DNA of 53,822 bases from an uncultured Clostridium sp. Lineage in GTDB: Bacteria > Bacillota > Clostridia > TANB77 > CAG-508. The stretch is from positions 1 through 53,822 of the forward strand of contig CAOJFV010000006.1 in NCBI GenBank assembly GCA_948434985.1, given 5' to 3'. The translations under genes and the position numbers were made by a program. Positions 48,060-53,822 of this stretch are shown here, piece after piece. The notes beneath the pieces were generated by a model. The model ran no database searches. It saw only the letters and a program-made list of their open reading frames with translations, and was not told where the DNA came from. Positions within the stretch are counted from its first letter, which is position 1. Each line of letters opens with the position of its first letter.

Positions 48060-48764
48060 ATGGCTATTTTTGTAATAGCAGATTTACATTTATCATTCAA
48101 AAATCCAAAACCTATGAACATTTTTGGAGACAATTGGGAAAATCATGAAGAAAAAATAAAAAAAGATTGGCTAGAAAAGGTAACTAACAATGATTTAGTA
48201 ATATTGCCAGGTGACTTTTCTTGGGCAATGAACTTAAACGATGCGTATCTAGATTTTAAGTATTTAAATGACTTACCAGGGAAAAAACTATTACTAAAAG
48301 GAAATCATGATTATTGGTGGACTACAATAAAGAAAATGCATGAATATTTAGAAGAAAATAACTTTAACACAATCGATTTCATCTATAATAATAGCTATTG
48401 TTTTGAAAATAAAATTATTGCAGGAACAAGAGGGTGGACATTAAATAGTCTTGAAGGAGATGGAAAAATTCTAAATAGAGAATTAGGAAGATTGGAGCTA
48501 TCATTACAAGAAGGAATAGAAAAATATGGGAAGGATAAAGAAATATTAGTATTTATGCATTATCCTCCAATAACAAATTCTAGCTTATTAAATCATTTAG
48601 AATTAAAGTTTGTAGAAGTAATGAAAAAATATAATGTATCAAAATGTATGTATGGACATTTGCACGCACATTCCCATAAAGATGCAATTATTGGGAATAT
48701 AGAAGGAATAGAATTTGACCTAGTGAGCGGAGATTATTTAAATTTTAAATTAATGAAGATATAA
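48060..48764 (+). CDS. Calcineurin-like metallophosphoesterase
   Basis: 234 aa from ATG 48060 (AGGAGG upstream); a longer reading from 47961 would run into the palindromic element and is not used. Metal motifs: IADLHLSFKNP, LPGDFSWAMN, LLKGNHDYWW, FMHYPPITNSS and CMYGHLHAHSHKD. Substrate unknown. A terminator follows at 48773. Confidence 0.9.
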   Translation: MAIFVIADLHLSFKNPKPMNIFGDNWENHEEKIKKDWLEKVTNNDLVILPGDFSWAMNLNDAYLDFKYLNDLPGKKLLLKGNHDYWWTTIKKMHEYLEENNFNTIDFIYNNSYCFENKIIAGTRGWTLNSLEGDGKILNRELGRLELSLQEGIEKYGKDKEILVFMHYPPITNSSLLNHLELKFVEVMKKYNVSKCMYGHLHAHSHKDAIIGNIEGIEFDLVSGDYLNFKLMKI

Positions 48765-48772
48765 GAACAAAC

Positions 48773-48801
48773 AACGTATCCTTTTAATTATAGGATACGT
48801 T
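48773..48801 (+). terminator. Terminator after phosphoesterase gene
   Basis: AACGTATCC (48773-48781) pairs with GGATACGTT (48793-48801). T-rich after. Confidence 0.8.
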
Positions 48802-48815
48802 ATTTGTATGTAAAA

Positions 48816-49724
48816 TTATTTTTCTTTTTTAGTATCTTTAAATACTTCTTTTATAGCACCTAAACTACTTAGTGCAGAAGTTGCTTCAAATGGAATAAAT
48901 ACTTTATTTGCATCTCCATCTGCTACTTTTTCAAGAGCTTCTAAAGATTTTAGTTGTATTAATCTTTCATCTGGATCAGCTTTCTTTATAGCTGTATAAA
49001 TCATTTCAACTTCTTTTGCTTTAGCTTGTGCAACTTGTTTTATAGCTTCAGCTTCACCGGTAGCACGTCTTATTTTTGCTTCTTTATCAGCTTCTGCCTG
49101 TAAAATAGCAGCTTCTTTTTGACCTTCTGCAATTGTAATAGCTGATTGTCTTTCACCTTCTGCTTGAAGAATTAAAGCTCTTTTATTACGTTCAGCATTC
49201 ATTTGTTTTTCCATTGCATCACGAATATCAGCAGGTGGTGTAATATCTTTAATTTCTACACGATCAACTTTACAACCCCATTGGTCTGTTGCTTCATCTA
49301 AGATAACTCTTAATTGATCATTGATAGCATCTCTTGAACTAAATGTTGCATCTAAGTCCATTTTACCAACAATATCACGTATTGTTGTGATTGCTAAGTA
49401 TTCAATACCTTTTTTCAAACTTTGAATTTCATATACTGCTTTTGCAGGGTCTGTAATTTTATAGAATACAACTGTATCAATTGTAATTGTAACATTATCT
49501 TTTGTAATAACTCCTTGAGGTGGTATATCCATTGTTTGTTGTTTAAGACTTACAACACTTCTTACGTGGTCGATAAATGGAACTATTATTGTAAGACCAG
49601 CATCCGCAATTTTATGATATTTACCAAGTCTTTCAATAATGTATACCTCAGCTTGTTTAACGATTTTAATTGATTTAAATGCTATTACTAATATAATAAC
49701 AAGTAATATAATTAAAAATGCCAT
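48816..49724 (-). CDS. SPFH/Band 7 (stomatin-like) membrane protein
   Basis: 302 aa. One N-terminal membrane helix, then the SPFH domain (VYIIERLGKYHKIADAGLTI, VDHVRSVVSLKQQTMDIPPQ), then an Ala/Glu-rich coiled coil (ADKEAKIRRATGEAEAIKQV). Forms lipid-domain scaffolds. Lies downstream of, and probably in one operon with, the NfeD-like gene, the standard partner of stomatin-type proteins. Confidence 0.93.
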   Translation of the reverse strand: MAFLIILLVIILVIAFKSIKIVKQAEVYIIERLGKYHKIADAGLTIIVPFIDHVRSVVSLKQQTMDIPPQGVITKDNVTITIDTVVFYKITDPAKAVYEIQSLKKGIEYLAITTIRDIVGKMDLDATFSSRDAINDQLRVILDEATDQWGCKVDRVEIKDITPPADIRDAMEKQMNAERNKRALILQAEGERQSAITIAEGQKEAAILQAEADKEAKIRRATGEAEAIKQVAQAKAKEVEMIYTAIKKADPDERLIQLKSLEALEKVADGDANKVFIPFEATSALSSLGAIKEVFKDTKKEK

Positions 49725-49771
49725 AATTATTCCTCCTTATAAAATATATATTAATAAAAATACTAATATCA

Positions 49772-50208
49772 TTATTTAGTAGTAGTAACCTTAATCGGTT
49801 TTACTACGGCTTTTACACCATTAATTTCTAATACTTCAATTTCTTCTTCAACTGGTATAATTTCGTCTGCTTTTGCACTCCAAACTTCACCAGCAATTTT
49901 TACTTGGCCAATACCAAGGTTAGGATTAATTTCTTTTGTAACAATTCCAGTTTTACCAATAACAGAATATGCGTTAGTCTTTATAGTATCTTTACCGAGA
50001 AAATTTTTTTACGAATGGTTTAGTTAAAAATAGTAAGGCTGTTGATGTTACCAAGAATACAGTAGTTTGAATAATTATATTATCTGTAAAGAAACTAGTT
50101 ATCATAGCAAATATTGAACCAATTCCAAACCAGAACACTAAAAATCCGAACTGTAATCATTTCTAAAATAAAAAATAATCCTGATATAATTAACCAAATT
50201 TGCCACAT
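49772..50208 (-). CDS. NfeD-like membrane protein with two CGG +1 sites
   Basis: 144 aa after two +1 shifts: four membrane helices (MWQIWLIISGLFFILEMITV then GFLVFWFGIGSIFAMITSFF), and a C-terminal OB-fold domain (GKTGIVTKEINPNLGIGQVK, AGEVWSAKADEIIPVEEEIE). Shift 1 at CGG 50148-50146 falls inside the first membrane region; shift 2 at 49997-49995 precedes GKDTIKTNAYSVIGK and in frame 0 is CGG TAA. GGAGGAG precedes ATG 50208. It is the partner of the SPFH protein next to it. Confidence 0.87.
49995..49997 (-). other. CGG +1 recoding site 2, nfeD-like gene
   Basis: Preceding codon TCT, CGGT; frame 0 is CGG TAA. Confidence 0.86.
50146..50148 (-). other. CGG +1 recoding site 1, nfeD-like gene
   Basis: Preceding codon GTT, CGGA. 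The shift joins the first membrane helix to the rest. Confidence 0.86.
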
Positions 50209-50304
50209 AGTATCTCCTCCTTATTGATTACAGTATAATTATACTACAAAATATGGAAAAAAGAAATACTTTTGAAAGATTTTAAGATAAAATACAAGGT
50301 AAAA

Positions 50305-50333
50305 TTGACTAGTTATGTAAAATAAGTTATAAT
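50305..50333 (+). promoter_or_regulatory. Promoter of orphan gene at 50420
   Basis: TTGACT (50305-50310), a 17-base spacer and TATAAT (50328-50333). Confidence 0.75.
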
Positions 50334-50419
50334 ATAAATGCTATCACAAAAAAATGTTTAGTAGAAAAAGATATACTAAGTAGGAATTTTAACAATATAG
50401 CATAGCAGGAGGAGAGAAA

Positions 50420-50779
50420 ATGAAATTCTTAGAAAAACCGTTAGGCGTTTATGATAATGTAGGAAATCTATATTATCTAAAAAAACGGAAGAAATGGGGA
50501 AAATTGTGGATTTTACAAGAACCAGGAGGCAACTATGAGATAATTAATGAGTCGAGTAGCTGGGGCTGGCGAGACTTTCCTTATAAACGAGTAAAGGTTA
50601 TAGGGGAAAAGTATTTGCTGGCGTTCTGGAACAAGGAAATACAAAAAGGAACATATTTCCATATGCATAATAAAAATGGTAAGCTGTCAAAAATTATTGG
50701 AAGAAGGTATAAAATTTACAGAAGACAGATTATCATTGATACAATAGATGGGAATAAGTTAAAAATGTATTTTAATTAG
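50420..50779 (+). CDS. Orphan basic beta-rich protein containing in-frame CGG at codon 23
   Basis: 119 aa, beginning MKFLEKPLGVYDNVGNLYYL, rich in Trp, Tyr and Lys; no recognised family, perhaps a small beta-barrel. CGG 50486-50488, followed by A, lies in a KKRKKWGK run and must be read in frame; a +1 shift ends the protein after about 18 more codons. GGAGGAGAG precedes the ATG, with its own promoter and a hairpin terminator near 50799-50833. Confidence 0.6.
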   Translation: MKFLEKPLGVYDNVGNLYYLKKRKKWGKLWILQEPGGNYEIINESSSWGWRDFPYKRVKVIGEKYLLAFWNKEIQKGTYFHMHNKNGKLSKIIGRRYKIYRRQIIIDTIDGNKLKMYFN

Positions 50780-50798
50780 GTATATCAAAGAAAGAGCG

Positions 50799-50833
50799 AA
50801 AGGCACAAAATTCGTTATGAATTATGTGCTTTT
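50799..50833 (+). terminator. Hairpin terminator of orphan gene
   Basis: AAAGGCACAAAATTCG pairs with GAATTATGTGCTTTT, with one bulge and one mismatch, then T-rich sequence. Edges approximate. Confidence 0.55.
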
Positions 50834-50966
50834 CACTTTTGTAATGAAAAATAAAAATATTGAAACAATATATTTAAAAATTTCTTAAAATTTTTTAAAT
50901 ATATTCCCGAAAAATATATTTTATGATATATTATAAAAGTATTATAAAAAATTAAGGAGAATTACA

Positions 50967-52631
50967 ATGAATTTTATAAAAAAAGTGTGGAAACAATTAT
51001 TGGTAGTGGCAGTGTTATTAATAGTGGTAGCAGTAATATTAATAGTATCGCCGAACTTTAAAAAAGACCCAAATGAAGGAAAAATTAACTTCATTATTAA
51101 CAATAACAATGTAACAGCTAAAATGAAATATGAACTATTTATAAATGAAGATGGAGTAGTTTATGTATCAAAAGATGATATGGCAAATTATTTTGATGGG
51201 CAAATTTATTATGATAAAGATAATAATCAACTTATAACTACATCTGATACAAAGGTGGCAGTAATATCTTTAAATGAAAAAACAATGAAACTAAATGGAA
51301 CAGAAGTAAAACTATTAGGAACTGTTATTAGAAAAGATGGAATTATATATGTACCTATTTCCGAACTTCAAAAAGTATACAATATAGAAGTTGTAAATAT
51401 AAATAATGCTGTTGTAACAGTAGATTCATTAGATAGAGAACTTACAAAAGCTGATACCACAAAAAAGGTCAGTGTAAAATATAATACAAAATTTATTTCA
51501 AAAACAGTAGATAAGGTTGGAGCAGGAGAAAAGGTAATAGTTGTATCTGAAAAAGATGGATGGACTAAAGTTAGAACTACAAATGGAAAACTTGGATATG
51601 TTAAAACAGATAAATTAACAAATGTAGTAAAAGTAAGAGAGAAAATTGAAAAAGAACCACAAATTAAAGGAAAAATTAATTTAGTATGGGACTATTATTC
51701 TGAATATGTATCTGCACCAAACAGAGTTGGTACTACCATTACAGGAGTAAATGTTGTATCACCAACATTTTTTGCATTAAAAAATTCTGAGAATTTAAGT
51801 ATAATTGATAAAGCTAGTAAAGGCGGAGCAGAATATGTAAAATGGGCGAAAGCCAATGGCTATAAAGTATGGGCACTATTTTCTAACGAATCAATGAAAA
51901 CAGTTACATCTAATATATTAAATGATTATTCTCAAAGAGAAAAAATGATCGAAGAAATTGTTAGATTAGCTATAAAATATGATGTAGACGGAATTAATGT
52001 TGATTTTGAATATATGAATATGTCTGACAAAGACGTTTTCTCAAGATTTATTATAGAACTTGCACCACGTTTAAGAGAATATGGAATAGTAACAAGTGTT
52101 GATGTAACAGCACCAGATGGTAGCGAAAATTGGTCATTATGTTATGATAGAGATTTACTTGCAAATGAAGCAGATTATATAGTGTTTATGGCTTATGATC
52201 AACACGGTGTATCTAGTACTAAAGCAGGAACTGTTGCAGGATGTGATTGGGTAGAAGCAAATATTAAAAAATTTGTAGGACAAGAAGCAGTAGCAAAAGA
52301 AAAAATTATTTTAGGTATGCCACTATATACAAGATTATGGAGAACAGACAATAATGGAAAAGTAACTAGTTCAGTAGTTAATATGAATAAAATAGAGCAA
52401 ACATTACCAAAAGATGCTAAAAGAACATGGGATGAAGACAAGAAACAATACTATGTAGAATATTCAAGTGGAAACTATACATATGAAATGTGGATAGAAG
52501 ATGCAAAATCAATTGAAGAGAAACTAAATCTAATAAATAAATATGAACTAGCAGGAGGAGCATTCTGGGAAAAAGATAGAGAAACAGATGATATTTGGGA
52601 TATAGCTAAAGAAGTTTTACAAAACAAATAA
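50967..52631 (+). CDS. Secreted GH18-family glycosidase-like protein with SH3 module
   Basis: 554 aa. N-terminal membrane anchor (residues 10-28), a copper-amine-oxidase-like N-terminal domain (YELFINEDGVVYVSKDDMAN), an SH3b module (KVSVKYNTKFISKTVDKVGA) and a C-terminal GH18 domain: DYSQREKMIEEIVRLAIKYD followed by VDGINVDFEYMN with the DxxDxDxE-type catalytic acid, and YDQHGVSSTKAGT. Similar proteins act on cell-wall or spore peptidoglycan. Confidence 0.9.
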   Translation: MNFIKKVWKQLLVVAVLLIVVAVILIVSPNFKKDPNEGKINFIINNNNVTAKMKYELFINEDGVVYVSKDDMANYFDGQIYYDKDNNQLITTSDTKVAVISLNEKTMKLNGTEVKLLGTVIRKDGIIYVPISELQKVYNIEVVNINNAVVTVDSLDRELTKADTTKKVSVKYNTKFISKTVDKVGAGEKVIVVSEKDGWTKVRTTNGKLGYVKTDKLTNVVKVREKIEKEPQIKGKINLVWDYYSEYVSAPNRVGTTITGVNVVSPTFFALKNSENLSIIDKASKGGAEYVKWAKANGYKVWALFSNESMKTVTSNILNDYSQREKMIEEIVRLAIKYDVDGINVDFEYMNMSDKDVFSRFIIELAPRLREYGIVTSVDVTAPDGSENWSLCYDRDLLANEADYIVFMAYDQHGVSSTKAGTVAGCDWVEANIKKFVGQEAVAKEKIILGMPLYTRLWRTDNNGKVTSSVVNMNKIEQTLPKDAKRTWDEDKKQYYVEYSSGNYTYEMWIEDAKSIEEKLNLINKYELAGGAFWEKDRETDDIWDIAKEVLQNK

Positions 52632-52680
52632 AAAACATATGAAAATACAAATAAAAAATTTGAAATCGTAAAGAAATATT

Positions 52681-52711
52681 AAAAAAAGTATTGCAATAGC
52701 AGTACTTTTTT
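52681..52711 (+). terminator. Terminator of GH18 gene overlapping rpsB promoter
   Basis: A GTATTGC/GCAGTAC stem flanked by A and T tracts (52681-52711). Its loop and stem overlap the -35 box of the rpsB promoter. Confidence 0.65.
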
Positions 52712-52719
52712 GATATAAT
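52691..52719 (+). promoter_or_regulatory. Promoter of rpsB-tsf
   Basis: TTGCAA (52691-52696), a 17-base spacer and TATAAT (52714-52719). The roughly 110-base leader to 52834 contains a possible hairpin (CACAC with GTGTG near 52737-52785) that could be the S2 autoregulatory leader; this last point is a guess. Confidence 0.7.
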
Positions 52720-52833
52720 AACAAAGTTAAAAAATACACACATAAAGTTAGCTTTCGTTTGTGCTTGCGAAATGTAAGTGTGCGTAAGTGTTTAAAGCTT
52801 TATGGAGGTAGTAAACTAAAGGAGGAATTTAAA

Positions 52834-53613
52834 ATGGCAGTAGTTGCAATGAAACAATTACTTGAAGCAGGTGTACACTTTGGACACCAAACAAGAAGAT
52901 GGGATCCTAGAATGGCTGAATACATATTCCAAGCTAGAAATGGTATCCACATTATCGATTTACAAAAAACATCAAAGAAAATTGACGAGGCATATAGCTT
53001 TGTTAAAGAACAAGCTGAAGAAGGAAAAGACATTCTTTTCGTAGGAACAAAAAAACAAGCACAAGAATGCGTAAAAGAAGCTGCAGAAACTTGTGGAATG
53101 TATTTTGTTAACCAAAGATGGTTAGGAGGAATGCTAACAAACTTTGGAACAATTCAAAAAAGAATTGAAAGACTTAATGAATTAGAAAAAATGCAAGAAG
53201 ATGGAACATTTGATGTTTTACCTAAAAAAGAAGTTATTATATTAAAGAAAGAAATGGAAAAACTAGAAAAGAACTTAGGTGGAATTAAAGATATGAAAAA
53301 AATGCCTGGAGTTATGTTTGTAGTTGATCCTAAAAAAGAAAGAATAGCTATATTAGAAGCTCGTAAATTAAACATTCCAGTTGTTGGACTTGTAGATACA
53401 AACTGCAATCCAGGAGATGTTGATTATGTTATACCAGGAAATGATGATGCAATTCGTGCTGTAAAACTAATTACAGAAGTTATAGCAAATGCAGTTATTG
53501 AAGGTAAACAAGGAGAAAGCTTTGAACCAAGCCAAGAACAAGAAGTAGTAAATGAAGAACCAACAAGTATAGAAGAAGTTGTTGCAGAAGCAGAAGAAAC
53601 AACTGAAGAATAG
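52834..53613 (+). CDS. rpsB: 30S ribosomal protein S2
   Basis: 259 aa from ATG 52834 (AAAGGAGG upstream). S2 signatures: [47 protein letters not shown] and [21 protein letters not shown] short Glu-rich C-terminal extension follows. First gene of the rpsB-tsf unit. Confidence 0.97.
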   Translation: MAVVAMKQLLEAGVHFGHQTRRWDPRMAEYIFQARNGIHIIDLQKTSKKIDEAYSFVKEQAEEGKDILFVGTKKQAQECVKEAAETCGMYFVNQRWLGGMLTNFGTIQKRIERLNELEKMQEDGTFDVLPKKEVIILKKEMEKLEKNLGGIKDMKKMPGVMFVVDPKKERIAILEARKLNIPVVGLVDTNCNPGDVDYVIPGNDDAIRAVKLITEVIANAVIEGKQGESFEPSQEQEVVNEEPTSIEEVVAEAEETTEE

Positions 53614-53643
53614 TAAATTATCTTTTAAATAAGAGTATTTGTA

Positions 53644-53672
53644 TGGGCACGGTGAGGCCGTGTCCGTTTTTT
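53644..53672 (+). terminator. Hairpin between rpsB and tsf
   Basis: GGGCACGG pairs with CCGTGTCC, then TTTTTT. It probably attenuates transcription into tsf. Confidence 0.75.
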
Positions 53673-53695
53673 AAATAAAAAGGAGGAAAATAATT

Positions 53696-53822
53696 ATGGT
53701 TACAGCAACATTAGTAAAAGAATTAAGAGAAAAAACAGGAGCAGGAATGATGGAATGCAAAAAAGTTTTAACAGAAACAGATGGAGATATGGAAAAAGCA
53801 ATTGAATTATTACGTGAAAGAG
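53696..53822 (+). CDS. tsf: Elongation factor Ts, 3' end outside window
   Basis: The first 42 residues are visible: [20 protein letters not shown] then [20 protein letters not shown], the typical UBA-like N-terminal domain of EF-Ts, which recharges EF-Tu. AAGGAGG precedes the ATG. Cut by the window end. Confidence 0.96.
   Translation, partial: MVTATLVKELREKTGAGMMECKKVLTETDGDMEKAIELLRER

Noticed and set aside
47961..48060. N-terminal extension of the phosphoesterase
   Set aside because: The extension lies inside the palindromic element, while ATG 48060 has a proper AGGAGG and starts directly at the conserved metallophosphoesterase motif.
10273..50148. CGG reassigned to another single amino acid with no frameshift
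   Set aside because: Reading on in frame 0 hits a stop within a few to about 20 codons at every site, so reassignment alone cannot rescue these genes.
10273..50148. Classical programmed frameshift with slippery P-site or downstream stem
   Set aside because: The codon before CGG is different at nearly every site, and I saw no common downstream structure.
1..53822. CRISPR array, tRNA or rRNA genes
   Set aside because: I saw no regular spaced repeats, and no cloverleaf or rRNA-like sequence on reading both strands; short tRNAs could still have been missed.

Overview
The window is very AT-rich and reads like a chromosome segment of an uncultured anaerobic Clostridia-type member of the Bacillota. 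Supporting content: MutS2, WhiA, a PrpC/PASTA-kinase/RsgA/Rpe cluster, rubrerythrin, sortase with an LPQTG substrate, a dockerin-bearing glucosaminidase, GTG/TTG starts and strong AGGAGG ribosome binding sites. I cannot name the species.

Layout. 1-9.7 kb is accessory DNA: the 3' part of a large serine recombinase, a NUDIX hydrolase, a deoxyribonucleotidase, a PemK/MazF-like toxin, an XRE repressor facing a phage-type sigma-like regulator, a tail-tube-like protein, and a compact AgrB-like quorum-sensing locus bracketed by two related small RNA candidates. 9.8-53.8 kb is the core genome: cell-wall proteins, mutS2, sortase/LPXTG, addA, prmC-whiA-methyltransferase-hemW, ddh, rlmN-prpC-prkC-rsgA-rpe, a bactofilin-like membrane protein, nth, rpmB, rubrerythrin, an AMP-ligase, tlyA-recN, lysS fused to an HD domain, fic, an M50 protease, tsaD, a phosphoesterase, SPFH/nfeD, a GH18 protein, and rpsB-tsf.

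Main discovery. Eleven conserved core genes are apparently broken, 18 times in total, always the same way: an in-frame CGG codon followed by A or T, where skipping the C (+1) restores the conserved protein and always puts glycine (GGA or GGT) at the site. No recognisable conserved gene here uses CGG as an ordinary arginine codon. The sites hit invariant glycines such as the Walker A motifs of AddA and RsgA, GSGTDP in MutS2 and AACGQLR in RlmN. The preceding codon varies widely, so the signal appears to be CGG (or the quadruplet CGGW) itself. I read this as genome-wide +1 recoding: CGGW decoded as one glycine, or an unreadable CGG that slips forward. All 18 extra bases sit directly before a glycine codon, which argues against sequencing error and random decay.

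Mirror set. Five small orphan genes, most with their own promoter and terminator, each carry exactly one in-frame CGG, early in the ORF (codons 28, 4, 20, 7 and 23). There a +1 shift would abort the protein within a few to about 20 codons. They may be unadapted foreign genes or genes gated by the shift.

Other points: a near-minimal AgrB pair (H-x6-C twice) with a 19-residue peptide ORF and an AgrB-HTH fusion; a perfect 30-bp inverted-repeat element between tsaD and a phosphoesterase gene; and tandem covarying hairpins beside the recombinase.
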